From the NCBI GenBank assembly GCA_019423565.1, contig JAHZBE010000007.1, positions 16,579 through 80,578 of the forward strand: a stretch of 64,000 bases of DNA, written 5' to 3'. Below, one piece after another: positions 25,440 through 32,581 of this stretch (positions are counted from its first letter, which is position 1; the number at the start of each line of letters is the position of its first letter). The notes below the pieces were generated by a model. It ran no database searches, was not told the origin of the DNA, and was given only the letters and a program-made list of their open reading frames with translations. Position numbers and translations under genes: made by a program. This DNA is from a bacterium (lineage in GTDB: Bacteria; Bacillota_I; Bacilli_A; RF39; UBA660).

Positions 25440-26189
25440 ATGATTATTGATACACATTGTCATATTTATTACAGTGAAGTAGAAAATGCTGAAGAAATAA
25501 TTAAAGAATGCAAAAAAAATAATATCGTTATGATATTAAATGGAATAGATAAAAAAAGTAATTTAGAAGTACTTGAATTATCTAAAAAATATGATAATGT
25601 ATATGCAGCAATTGGTTATGATCATTCTGTGGTAAATGAAATTACAGATGAAGATTTAAAATTATTAGAGAACCAATTAAAAAATGAAAAAGTCGTTGCG
25701 ATAGGTGAAATAGGTCTTGATTATTATTGGGTAAAAGATAATAAAGAGAAACAAAAAAAATTATTTATTAAAGAATTAGAACTTGCAGAAAAATATAATT
25801 TACCAGTAATTATCCACAGTAGAGATGCAGTTCAAGATGTATATAATATATTAAAAACAAGAAATTTAAGAGGTAGTATACATTGTTATTCCGGAAGTAC
25901 AGAAATGGCAAAAGAATTTATAAAAATAGGATTTAATATAGGAATTGATGGACCAATAACATTTAAAAATAATAAAAAACAAAGAGAAATGGTAAAAAAC
26001 ATAGATATTAATCATATTTTAGTTGAAACAGATTCACCATATTTATCACCAGAACCAAATAGAGGTAAAGTAAATACATCACTTAATTTAGTTTATATAT
26101 TAAAACAAATTGCGATTGAACTTGATATGGAATATGAAGAAATAAAAGAAATAACTACAAATAATGCTAGAAACTTATTTAAAATATAG
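25440..26189 (+). CDS. tatD: TatD-family metal-dependent nuclease
   Basis: TatD proteins are TIM-barrel metallohydrolases with DNase activity. Motifs are IIDTHCHI (metal-binding HxH), VAIGEIGLDYYW, VIIHSRDA, IHCYSG and VETDSPYLSPEP. I chose ATG at 25440, preceded by AGGTGA; a GTG at 25431 is the alternative. The length is 249 residues. In Bacillus the order is metG-tatD-yabE-rnmV-rsmA; here rnmV and yabE are absent, and rsmA follows after 8 bases. Confidence 0.94.
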   Translation: MIIDTHCHIYYSEVENAEEIIKECKKNNIVMILNGIDKKSNLEVLELSKKYDNVYAAIGYDHSVVNEITDEDLKLLENQLKNEKVVAIGEIGLDYYWVKDNKEKQKKLFIKELELAEKYNLPVIIHSRDAVQDVYNILKTRNLRGSIHCYSGSTEMAKEFIKIGFNIGIDGPITFKNNKKQREMVKNIDINHILVETDSPYLSPEPNRGKVNTSLNLVYILKQIAIELDMEYEEIKEITTNNARNLFKI

Positions 26190-26197
26190 GAGTATAT

Positions 26198-27013
26198 ATG
26201 AAAGATTTAATAGAAAAATATAATTTTAATTTTAAGAAAAAATTTGGACAAAACTTTTTAAAAGATAAAAATATTTTAGAAAATATTGCATTAAAAAGTG
26301 ATATAGATAAAGATACATTAGTTATTGAAATTGGAGTAGGAGCAGCTGCACTTACAAATGTAACTAGTAATTATGCTAAAAATGTAATTGGTTACGAAAT
26401 AGATGAAACATTAAAACCAATTATAAATGAAGTACTAGGAGATAAAGATAATGTAGAAATAATATTCACTGATTTTTTAAAAAGAAATGTAAAAGAAGAT
26501 ATAAAAAAATATAAATATAAAAAATTATATGTAGTTGCGAATTTACCATATTATATAACAACTCCTATAATTGAAAAGATAATAGAAGATGATTTAGGCG
26601 TTGATAAAATAGTTATTATGGTTCAAAAAGAAGTTGGAGATAGATTTAATGCAAAAGTTGGAACAAAAGACTATAATTCATTAACTGTATTTTTAAATTA
26701 TTATTTTGATATAAAAAAATTAATGAATGTATCTAGAAATTCATTTGTACCCGCACCTAATGTTGATAGCGTTATTATAGAAATGGATAAAAAGAAAAAT
26801 AATTATACTGTGGAAAATGAAAAATTATTCTTTAACATTATAAGGGACTCATTTAAATTTAAAAGAAAGAACTTAAGAAATAATTTAAAGGGTTATAATT
26901 TAGATAAAATATTAGAAGTATTAAAAGAATATGATTTAGATTTAACAGTGCGTGCTGAAAATTTAACAATTGAACAATTTATAGAAATATCAAATAAATT
27001 AAATGAAGAATAA
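26198..27013 (+). CDS. rsmA: RsmA (KsgA), 16S rRNA dimethyladenosine transferase
   Basis: RsmA dimethylates A1518 and A1519 in helix 45 of 16S rRNA late in 30S assembly. Motifs are KKFGQNFLKDKNIL, VIEIGVGAAALT (SAM site; the usual GPG-x-G-x-LT is changed to GVGAAALT), VANLPYYITTPII (the NLPY catalytic motif) and FVPAPNVDSVII. The length of 271 residues is typical. AGGAGTATAT precedes the ATG. It lies upstream of yabG and veg, as in Bacillus. Confidence 0.96.
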   Translation: MKDLIEKYNFNFKKKFGQNFLKDKNILENIALKSDIDKDTLVIEIGVGAAALTNVTSNYAKNVIGYEIDETLKPIINEVLGDKDNVEIIFTDFLKRNVKEDIKKYKYKKLYVVANLPYYITTPIIEKIIEDDLGVDKIVIMVQKEVGDRFNAKVGTKDYNSLTVFLNYYFDIKKLMNVSRNSFVPAPNVDSVIIEMDKKKNNYTVENEKLFFNIIRDSFKFKRKNLRNNLKGYNLDKILEVLKEYDLDLTVRAENLTIEQFIEISNKLNEE

Positions 27014-27030
27014 GTAACTTCATTTTTTTT
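27001..27030 (+). terminator. Terminator of rsmA
   Basis: AAATGAAG, a 9-base loop containing the rsmA stop, CTTCATTT, then T residues to 27030. Confidence 0.7.
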
Positions 27031-27069
27031 AATGCATAAAATATAGTGATGTAAATGAAGGTGAACATA

Positions 27070-27855
27070 ATGAATGATATTATAAAAGTTGGAGATATTG
27101 TATCTAGAAATAAATACAATAATGATATGTATTTTAAAGTAGATAAAATAGAAAATGAAGTATATTATTTAGTTGGTATAGATATTAGATTATGTGCAGA
27201 TAGTGAATTATCTGATTTAAAAAAAGAAGATATTGTTTTAGATGAAAAGGATGCAGAGGATGAAAGATTTTTAGAAACAATAGATTTTATGCCAGAAGAT
27301 AGAGATGATTTTTTTTATATACCGGGGAAGATACTTCATATTGATGGGGATAATGAGTACCTTAAAAGATGTTTAAAATTTTATAAAAATGCTGGACTTA
27401 CTGCTTTTGGAGTTTATGAAAAGGAAGAGAATCTATATAAAAATATAAGAAAATATTTAGAAGATATAAGACCAGATATTGTAATAATTACAGGACATGA
27501 TGCATATAATTCAAAGAAAGGTGAGGATCACACATACAAAAATAGTGATAATTTTGCAAAAGCAATTAGAGTTGCTAGAAATTATGAAAAATCATATGAT
27601 AAATTAAAAATAATTGCTGGTGCTTGTCAATCTAATTATGAAGAATTAATAAGAGCGGGTGCAAATTTTGCATCAAGTCCCAAAAGAATTAATATTCATG
27701 CATTAGATCCTGCTATTATCGCTATATCAATATCAAAAACAGAAAATACTAAAGAATTAAATGTAATAGAGTTATTAAATAAAACAAAATGCGGTAAAGA
27801 TGGAATAGGTGGAATAAAATCATATGGAAGTATGTATGTAGGTTATCCAAGATAA
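27070..27855 (+). CDS. yabG: YabG, sporulation-specific peptidase
   Basis: YabG processes spore coat and related proteins in the mother cell of spore formers. The match to Bacillus YabG is strong: VGDIVSRNKYNND, YIPGKILHIDGDNEYLKRCLKFYK, RPDIVIITGHDAY, IIAGACQSNYEELIRAGANFASSPKRINIHALDP and a C-terminal GIGGIKSYGSMYVG. The TGHDAY and GACQS segments carry the conserved His and Cys thought to be catalytic. I chose ATG at 27070, with AAGGTGA upstream. The length of 261 is somewhat below Bacillus (about 290), from a shorter middle region. It lies between rsmA and veg, as in Bacillus. The gene is intact, which argues for a working or recently working sporulation programme. Confidence 0.95.
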   Translation: MNDIIKVGDIVSRNKYNNDMYFKVDKIENEVYYLVGIDIRLCADSELSDLKKEDIVLDEKDAEDERFLETIDFMPEDRDDFFYIPGKILHIDGDNEYLKRCLKFYKNAGLTAFGVYEKEENLYKNIRKYLEDIRPDIVIITGHDAYNSKKGEDHTYKNSDNFAKAIRVARNYEKSYDKLKIIAGACQSNYEELIRAGANFASSPKRINIHALDPAIIAISISKTENTKELNVIELLNKTKCGKDGIGGIKSYGSMYVGYPR

Positions 27856-27860
27856 TTTTA

Positions 27861-28073
27861 ATGAATAAAGAACAAATAATTAATGAATTATTAAAACTAA
27901 AGGATAAGGAAGTAATAGCTATTATTGATGAAGGTAGAGCAAGAAAAAGAGAAGAAAGAGGAATTATAAGAGGAATATATGATAGAGTATTTACTATAGA
28001 AATAAATAATGTTTTAACATCTTTTAGTTATTCTGATTTAATTTGTAAAACAATTATACTAAAAACGGTATAA
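27861..28073 (+). CDS. veg: Veg-family protein
   Basis: Veg is a small cytoplasmic protein of Bacillota that in Bacillus affects biofilm gene expression and spore outgrowth. The signature GRARKREERGIIRGIYDRVFTIEI...SFSYSDLICKTIIL matches Veg (G-GRRK-x-x-ERSG-x-L-x-x-x-YP-x-VFVI...SYSYADVLTETVEL). The length is 70 residues, a little shorter than Bacillus (86). It follows yabG by 5 bases with only a weak RBS (AAGATAATTTTA), so coupling with yabG is probable. Its last codons lie inside the terminator hairpin. Confidence 0.88.
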   Translation: MNKEQIINELLKLKDKEVIAIIDEGRARKREERGIIRGIYDRVFTIEINNVLTSFSYSDLICKTIILKTV

Positions 28074-28084
28074 TTGTTTTTTTT
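28047..28084 (+). terminator. Terminator of veg overlapping its coding end
   Basis: AAAACAATTATAC (28047-28059), loop TAAAAACG, GTATAATTGTTTT (28068-28080), then TTTT. A perfect 13-bp stem; the veg stop codon (28071-28073) lies in its right arm. The inner ATTATAC...GTATAAT resembles the hairpin at 25395. Confidence 0.85.
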
Positions 28085-28180
28085 ATATTATATATATTTA
28101 TAGATATATTTCATTAATATTTACTAGCATAATCAATAAAAGTAGTGTATAATTAAAACAGAAAATAAGGTGGATAAAAT

Positions 28181-28570
28181 ATGAAAAAAGGATTTACTTT
28201 GGTAGAATTGTTAGTAACAATTGCTCTTATAGGTGTATTATCGTCGTTTATTATAGTTGATATTAATAAAAAGAGTAAAGATTATTCAAAAGAAGCAAAT
28301 AATGAGCTTATTGAACTTATTAAAAGTTCAACATATTCTTATATCATGTCAAATGAACAGATAGAACAAAAGGTAAAATCAAGTGATTCTGGTTATACAA
28401 TAAAACTTGAAGAACTAATTAATAATGGTTATTTGGATGAAAAAAATTTAAAAAACTTTGAAACAAAAAAAACTTTAAATTACAAAGATATAAATGTTGT
28501 GATAAGCTATGGTCTAAATGATGAGGGTACAGCGTATGAATATCAGTATCAAATTAATGGAATTAAGTAA
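28181..28570 (+). CDS. Type IV prepilin-like protein (ComGC-like pseudopilin)
   Basis: The N-terminus MKKGFTLVELLVTIALIGVLSSFIIVDI is a class III prepilin signal. Cleavage by prepilin peptidase would fall between Gly and Phe, leaving FTLVELL with the conserved Glu at position 5, followed by a hydrophobic helix. The rest (about 90 residues) is a small polar domain with no match I know. ComGC-like pseudopilins build the DNA-uptake pseudopilus. This gene stands alone, not in a comG operon, with its own RBS (AAGGTGGATAAAAT). Given comK in the window, a competence role is possible but inferred. It ends with TAA at 28568 and no clear terminator follows. Confidence 0.85.
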   Translation: MKKGFTLVELLVTIALIGVLSSFIIVDINKKSKDYSKEANNELIELIKSSTYSYIMSNEQIEQKVKSSDSGYTIKLEELINNGYLDEKNLKNFETKKTLNYKDINVVISYGLNDEGTAYEYQYQINGIK

Positions 28571-28640
28571 TTTTTTGTTGCTAAATCAAAAATAATAATA
28601 TATAATTATTATAGAATACATCAGAAGGAGATGATAGGTG

Positions 28641-28898
28641 ATGAAAGTAACATCAGTAAAGGTTAAAAAAATCGAAAAAGAAAATTCAAGAATGAAAGGA
28701 ATAGCTGAAATATTATTAGATGACATGATTGCAATTCATGATATTAGAATTATTTCAGGAGATAATGGTCTATTTGTAGCAATGCCAAGTAGAAAAACTC
28801 CAACAGGTGATTATAGAGATATAGTTCATCCAATTTCTCAAGAAGCAAGAGATATAATTGAAAAGGCTATTGTTGAAGAATATAATAAAGCAGAATAA
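28641..28898 (+). CDS. spoVG: SpoVG, RNA-binding regulatory protein
   Basis: SpoVG is a small site-specific nucleic-acid-binding protein. It is required for spore cortex formation in Bacillus and occurs more widely in Bacillota. The match is clear: MKVTSVKVKKIEKENSRMKGIAEILLDDMIAIHDIRIISGDNGLFVAMPSRKTPTGDYRDIVHPIS. The length is 85 residues. ATG at 28641 is preceded by AAGGAGATGATAGGTG; the GTG one codon upstream is an alternative start. It has a strong terminator. Confidence 0.96.
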   Translation: MKVTSVKVKKIEKENSRMKGIAEILLDDMIAIHDIRIISGDNGLFVAMPSRKTPTGDYRDIVHPISQEARDIIEKAIVEEYNKAE

Positions 28899-28920
28899 CT
28901 CTTAATAAAAGAGTTTTTTT
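28897..28920 (+). terminator. Terminator of spoVG
   Basis: AACTCTT, loop, AAGAGTT followed by seven T, starting within the spoVG stop codon. Confidence 0.85.
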
Positions 28921-28969
28921 GTTCTATAAATGTTTTATCCTCATATTATTTAATATAAAGGAGGATAAT

Positions 28970-29257
28970 ATGGAAATGGTAAAAGATGTAAGTACAAATT
29001 TAAGTCATTCTTTTTCGGTATCTGAAAGAAAAAATATAATAATATCTGGAGTTGTAAAAATAGATAGTTTTGATAGTGAAGAATTTTTACTTGAGACTGT
29101 TCAGGGATATATGAATATTAAGGGCGAAAATTTAGAAGTAGTTAAACTAGATACATATCAAGGTAATGTAACAATAAAAGGTAGGATAGATGCAATAAGT
29201 TATATAGATGAAAATGCAAAAAAGGAATCCTCCGTTTTTACTAAATTATTTAAATGA
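28970..29257 (+). CDS. yabP: YabP, sporulation protein (YabP/YqfC family)
   Basis: YabP is needed for spore cortex formation with YabQ. The core ERKNIIISGVVKIDSFDSEEFLLETVQGYMNIKGENLEVVKLDTYQGNVTIKGRIDAISYI matches the YabP/YqfC family (RK-x-x-x-x-GV-x-x-VDSF-x-x-x-x-x-x-LET-x-x-G). I chose ATG at 28970 after AAAGGAGGATAAT. The length is 95 residues. Its TGA overlaps the yabQ ATG (ATGA). The order yabP-yabQ-divIC is that of Bacillus. Confidence 0.93.
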   Translation: MEMVKDVSTNLSHSFSVSERKNIIISGVVKIDSFDSEEFLLETVQGYMNIKGENLEVVKLDTYQGNVTIKGRIDAISYIDENAKKESSVFTKLFK

Positions 29258-29538
29258 CATTAATTTTGCAGATTAAGTCGTTAGCTTTTTCTTTTTTATA
29301 TGGTGTGTTTTTTGCATTTACTTATAAATATAACTATAAATTTTTAACAAGTAAGAATTTGATATTCAAAATTATTATAAGTTTTTTCTTTGTACTTGAT
29401 CATATACTTTTGTATTTTGTTTTAATATCTATTATAAATACTGGAAGATTACATTTATATTTTTTATTTACATTTATACTTGGAATAGTATTCTTTACAT
29501 ATTTATTTGACAATAAGAAGCTAAATAAAATTGACTAA
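29254..29538 (+). CDS. yabQ: YabQ-like spore cortex membrane protein (short)
   Basis: In Bacillus YabQ is a membrane protein of the outer forespore membrane needed for the cortex. This 94-residue protein begins MTLILQIKSLAFSFLYGVFFAFTYKYNYKF like YabQ (MTL-x-x-Q-x-x-x...G) and has three hydrophobic segments (about 7-25, 35-58 and 66-85). It is much shorter than the Bacillus protein (about 210), which has a longer C-terminus, but matches the YabQ domain itself. Coupling to yabP by ATGA and the following divIC support the call. Confidence 0.85.
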   Translation: MTLILQIKSLAFSFLYGVFFAFTYKYNYKFLTSKNLIFKIIISFFFVLDHILLYFVLISIINTGRLHLYFLFTFILGIVFFTYLFDNKKLNKID

Positions 29539-29559
29539 CATAAGCGGTAATGATATACT
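29531..29559 (+). promoter_or_regulatory. Promoter of divIC
   Basis: TTGACT (29531-29536), 17 bases, TATACT (29554-29559), with TG before the -10. It overlaps the yabQ stop, so divIC can be expressed separately from the sporulation genes. Confidence 0.7.
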
Positions 29560-29582
29560 AAAAGTTGTAAGGTGGGGATCTA

Positions 29583-29867
29583 ATGAAACAAAAACAATTG
29601 AGAAGAAAAACAATTATAGTTACATTAGTATTTCTCGCAGTAGGAGGAATACTATTTAAGAGTATATTTACAACTTCTATGCAAATTTATGAAAAGAAAA
29701 AAGAACAAAAAGAGTATACAGTTAAATTAGAAAAATTAAAAGATAAAGAAGATGAACTTAATAATACAATAACAAAACTTCAAGACCCTGATTATGTAGC
29801 AAGATATGCTAGAGAAAAATATTTATATTCAAAAGATGGTGAAATAATCATAAGAATACCAGATTAA
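29583..29867 (+). CDS. divIC: DivIC/FtsB-like cell division protein
   Basis: DivIC is a bitopic membrane protein that works with FtsL and DivIB at the septum. The 94 residues have a basic N-terminus, one membrane segment (about 11-28) and a coiled coil (about 33-65, KKKEQKEYTVKLEKLKDKEDELNNTITKL). The family motif LQDPDYVARYAREKYLYSKDGEIIIRIP ends the protein. GGTGGGGATCTA precedes the ATG. It stands after yabQ as in Bacillus but has its own promoter. Confidence 0.94.
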   Translation: MKQKQLRRKTIIVTLVFLAVGGILFKSIFTTSMQIYEKKKEQKEYTVKLEKLKDKEDELNNTITKLQDPDYVARYAREKYLYSKDGEIIIRIPD

Positions 29868-29877
29868 TGGTATTTTT
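29855..29877 (+). terminator. Terminator of divIC
   Basis: AATACCA, loop GATTAA, TGGTATT, then T residues. It overlaps the last codons of divIC. Confidence 0.75.
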
Positions 29878-29880
29878 ATT

Positions 29881-29908
29881 TTGATTTTTTTTAAAAATGT
29901 GTTATTAT
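29881..29908 (+). promoter_or_regulatory. Promoter of mrnC-rlmB-sigH
   Basis: TTGATT (29881-29886), 16 bases, TATTAT (29903-29908). The transcript would start near 29915, shortly before the mrnC start. Confidence 0.55.
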
Positions 29909-29931
29909 ATGGCTATATGAGAGGGATAAAA

Positions 29932-30315
29932 GTGAATATAGAGAGCACAAATAGTTTGGTTTTAGCTTATTTAGGAGATAGTGTATATGAACTTTTAATA
30001 AGAGAATACTTTATTAAACAAAATATTAGTAAAGTAAATACTCTTCAAAGTAAGGTAACTAAATATGTATCTGCTAAAGGACAAGCCAAAATAATTAATT
30101 ATTTAATTGACAATGAATATTTAAAGGAAGATGAACTTATAGAAGTAAAAAGAGGAAGAAATGCAAAAGTGTATTCTCATCCAAAAAATACCGATATAGT
30201 GACTTATAAATGGGCAACTGCTTTTGAGTGTTTATTTGGATATTTGTATTTAAAGGAAGATAAAACAAGAATAGATGAATTAATGAAAATAATAATAGGA
30301 GAAGAGATATGTTAG
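29932..30315 (+). CDS. mrnC: MrnC, mini-ribonuclease III
   Basis: Mini-RNase III trims 23S rRNA ends in Bacillota. It is an RNase III catalytic domain without the double-stranded-RNA-binding domain. The 127 residues show SLVLAYLGDSVYELLIREYFI (the RNase III signature with catalytic Asp and Glu), VKRGRNAKVYSHPKN and TAFECLFGYLYL (the second acidic motif). I chose GTG at 29932, with AGAGGG seven bases upstream; upstream ATG codons lack an RBS. It overlaps rlmB by 7 bases. Confidence 0.93.
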   Translation: MNIESTNSLVLAYLGDSVYELLIREYFIKQNISKVNTLQSKVTKYVSAKGQAKIINYLIDNEYLKEDELIEVKRGRNAKVYSHPKNTDIVTYKWATAFECLFGYLYLKEDKTRIDELMKIIIGEEIC

Positions 30316-31004
30316 TATTTGGTAAGAATGTAGCAACTGAAGTTATAAACAGTAAAACAAAAATTAAAAAAGTTTTTGTAACAAAGAATTTTGATAATAA
30401 ATATATTTTAGATTATTTAAGAAACAATAATATTAAAATTATTAATATGGATAAAAGAGAAATGGACGAAAAATATGGTAAAGGTGCACAAGGTATAGTA
30501 CTTGATATTGAAGACTATGAATACCATGAATTAAATGAAGTATTTGATAGTAACTTTGTTGTTATTTTAGACCATTTAGAAGATCCTCATAATTTTGGAG
30601 CAATTATAAGAACTTCTGAAGCTGCAGGTGTTGATTACATAATTATTCCAAAAAACAGAAGTGTTGAAGTTAATTCTACAGTTATGAAAGTTAGTGCAGG
30701 TGCATTAAACAATATTAAAATAGTAGAAGTTAACAATTTAGTTTCCGCAATGGAAAAATTAAAAGATAATGGTTTTTGGATATATGCAACAGACATGGAT
30801 GGAGAAGAATATACAAAAGTAGAATATGCTGAAAAAACTGCATTAGTAATTGGTGCTGAAGGAACAGGAGTAAGCAAAAGAGTTGGAGATAATAGTGATT
30901 TTATAATAAGTATTCCAATGTTTGGAAAAATAAATAGTTTAAATGCATCAGTGGCCGCAGGTATTGCAATATATGAGGTTGTAAGACAAAGAAAGCAGGG
31001 ATAA
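30309..31004 (+). CDS. rlmB: RlmB-type TrmH-family rRNA 2'-O-methyltransferase
   Basis: A SPOUT methyltransferase of the RlmB/TrmH family, probably modifying G2251 in 23S rRNA. It has an N-terminal substrate-binding domain (about 1-70; GKNVATEVINSKTKIKKVFVTK) and a SPOUT domain. The latter has motif 1 VILDHLEDPHNFGAIIRTSEAAGVD, motif 2 ALVIGAEGTGVSKR and motif 3 IPMFGKINSLNASVAAGIAIYE. The length is 231. AGGAGAAGAGAT lies within mrnC. It follows mrnC and precedes sigH as in Bacillus, though yacP is missing. Confidence 0.93.
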   Translation: MLVFGKNVATEVINSKTKIKKVFVTKNFDNKYILDYLRNNNIKIINMDKREMDEKYGKGAQGIVLDIEDYEYHELNEVFDSNFVVILDHLEDPHNFGAIIRTSEAAGVDYIIIPKNRSVEVNSTVMKVSAGALNNIKIVEVNNLVSAMEKLKDNGFWIYATDMDGEEYTKVEYAEKTALVIGAEGTGVSKRVGDNSDFIISIPMFGKINSLNASVAAGIAIYEVVRQRKQG

Positions 31005-31005
31005 T

Positions 31006-31617
31006 ATGTATAATGATGAAAATGATTATGAATTATTATATTTAATTTCTGAATCGAATGAAGAAGCAAAAGAAGTATTTTTTGAAAAATATAAACCAAC
31101 AGTACAGAGTTATGTACTTAAATATTTTCCTTTTATAAAGAATAAAGGCTATGAAATGAATGATTTATATCAAGAGGGTATGCTTGGACTAAATAGAGCA
31201 ATACATGATTTTAAAGAGCAAAAAAATGTCCAATTTAATACATTCGCAGCTATTTGTATTGAAAGACAAATATTATCTTTTATAAGGAATGTATCAAGAG
31301 ATAAACATAGAGTATTAAATGAATCTATATCAATTGATTCAGCAATAGATAGTTCTGGTAGAACTTTTGTTGAACTTTTCTCTGATGGAGATATTGCAAA
31401 TCCAGAAAATTCCTTTATTAATATAGAAGAAGCAGAATCAATTTTAAAAGAAATTAAAACTGTACTTACTGATAAAGAATATGAAGTTTATACTTTAAGA
31501 GCAAAAGGATTTACTTATCAAGAAATAGCAAGTCTTTTAAATACAACTACAAAATCAGTAGATGGTGCGCTTAGTAGGATAAAAACTAAGATAAATAATA
31601 TAAAAAGGATTGACTAA
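31006..31617 (+). CDS. sigH: SigH-like RNA polymerase sigma factor
   Basis: A sigma-70 family factor of the SigH (Spo0H) type, which in Bacillus drives early sporulation, competence and transition-state genes. Region 2 has NDLYQEGMLGLNRAIHDFKEQKNVQFNTFAAICIERQILSFIR, and region 4 has LTDKEYEVYTLRAKGFTYQEIASLLNTTTKSVDGALSRIK. The length of 203 is close to Bacillus SigH (218). Position between rlmB and secE is the SigH position in Bacillus and is the best evidence for orthology. It has a strong terminator. Confidence 0.92.
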   Translation: MYNDENDYELLYLISESNEEAKEVFFEKYKPTVQSYVLKYFPFIKNKGYEMNDLYQEGMLGLNRAIHDFKEQKNVQFNTFAAICIERQILSFIRNVSRDKHRVLNESISIDSAIDSSGRTFVELFSDGDIANPENSFINIEEAESILKEIKTVLTDKEYEVYTLRAKGFTYQEIASLLNTTTKSVDGALSRIKTKINNIKRID

Positions 31618-31628
31618 TCCTTTTTTTT
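31602..31628 (+). terminator. Terminator of sigH
   Basis: AAAAAGGATT, loop GACT, AATCCTTTTT with eight T. The sigH stop lies in the loop. Confidence 0.9.
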
Positions 31629-31688
31629 ATGGTAATATCGGGGTAGATGCACGAAAGTGTTTTTTATTTTGATTTGAGGAAGGTATAT

Positions 31689-31901
31689 ATGAGTAAAATT
31701 AAGAAATTTATATCTGATATGAAAAAAGAATTGGATAAGATAAGATGGTGTAAAGGAAAGAATTTATTAAAGAATGTAATAGTTACTATATTATTTATTA
31801 TATTTTTTGCAATATTCTTTGTATTAATTGAATATATTGTATCATTAATTAAAATGATAGATTTTAGTAGCTTAATTGAAAAAATAAATGATTTAATATA
31901 G
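31689..31901 (+). CDS. secE: SecE, preprotein translocase subunit
   Basis: SecE clamps SecY in the membrane translocon. The 70-residue protein has the amphipathic helix KFISDMKKELDKIRWCKGKNLLKNV (family: E-x-x-K-x-x-WP) and one membrane segment (about 33-57), as usual for Bacillota. I chose ATG at 31689 with GAGGAAGGTATAT upstream. A short C-terminal tail (MIDFSSLIEKINDLI) is also present. The L33 gene rpmG that precedes secE in Bacillus is absent. Confidence 0.92.
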   Translation: MSKIKKFISDMKKELDKIRWCKGKNLLKNVIVTILFIIFFAIFFVLIEYIVSLIKMIDFSSLIEKINDLI

Positions 31902-31911
31902 AGGTGTGAAG

Positions 31912-32451
31912 ATGGAAGAAAAGCAATGGTATGTAGTAAATACTTATTCTGGACATGAAACTAAAGTTAAAGAAAAACTAGAAATGAGAATTCAATCTAT
32001 GGGAATGCAAAATTACATTTTTAGAGTAATTGTTCCAGAAACTACAGAAATAGAAATAAAAGATGGAAAACAAAAAGAAAAAACAAAAAAGATGTTCCCA
32101 GGTTATGTTTTAGTAGAAATGATTATGACTGATGAAGCTTGGTATGTTGTTCGTAATACACCAGGTGTTACAGGTTTCTTAGGATCATCTGGTAAAGGTG
32201 CTAAACCATTCCCTTTATTTCCACATGAAATAGAGAAAATACTAAATAGTATGGGAATGAGTACTAAAGAAGTAATTGTTGACTTAAAAGTTGGAGATAG
32301 AGTTAAAATTACAGATGGACCATTCAAATTAATGGTTGGTAAAGTATTTGAAATAGATAAAGAAAATAGTAAAGCAAAAGTTAATATAGATCTATTTGGT
32401 CAAGAAACTGCTGTTGAAGTAGACTTAACTCAAATAGAACATGATAATTAA
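31912..32451 (+). CDS. nusG: NusG, transcription elongation factor
   Basis: NusG binds RNA polymerase and links it to ribosomes or modulates pausing. The 179 residues comprise an NGN domain (KQWYVVNTYSGHETKVKEKLEMRI, MFPGYVLVEM, VRNTPGVTGFLGS) and a C-terminal KOW domain (VGDRVKITDGPFKLMVGKVFEID). ATG at 31912 is preceded by GAGGTG. It follows secE by 10 bases, the universal pair. Confidence 0.97.
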   Translation: MEEKQWYVVNTYSGHETKVKEKLEMRIQSMGMQNYIFRVIVPETTEIEIKDGKQKEKTKKMFPGYVLVEMIMTDEAWYVVRNTPGVTGFLGSSGKGAKPFPLFPHEIEKILNSMGMSTKEVIVDLKVGDRVKITDGPFKLMVGKVFEIDKENSKAKVNIDLFGQETAVEVDLTQIEHDN

Positions 32452-32455
32452 TCAC

Positions 32456-32484
32456 TTGATTTTTATAAAGAAAAGTGATAATAT
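32456..32484 (+). promoter_or_regulatory. Promoter of rplK-rplA
   Basis: TTGATT (32456-32461), 17 bases, TAATAT (32479-32484). It lies just after nusG and before the leader hairpin at 32521. Confidence 0.55.
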
Positions 32485-32520
32485 AATAACCGGCTATGTA
32501 TTTTTATATATATAGATTTA

Positions 32521-32551
32521 AGTTGGGAGGCAAATAGTCCGTTTGACCACT
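32521..32551 (+). promoter_or_regulatory. L1-type ribosomal leader hairpin before rplK
   Basis: AGTTGGGAGG...AGTCCGTTTGACCACT folds with AGT(T)GG pairing CCACT and an inner GG with CC, leaving a purine-rich asymmetric internal loop. It resembles the motif at 33034, and such GTGGGAGG...ACCAC elements precede the L11-L1 genes in other Bacillota. Probable site of autoregulation by L1; the protein assignment is inferred. Confidence 0.5.
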
Positions 32552-32581
32552 CACGAAAAAAAATAATAGGAGGTGTTTTTC

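Noticed and set aside
25810..25818. Exact DnaA box TTATCCACA in tatD, also in mfd (22016) and tilS (45179)
   Set aside because: Single sites inside coding sequence, in tatD within the conserved VIIHSRD codons. A few are expected by chance, and no cluster is present.
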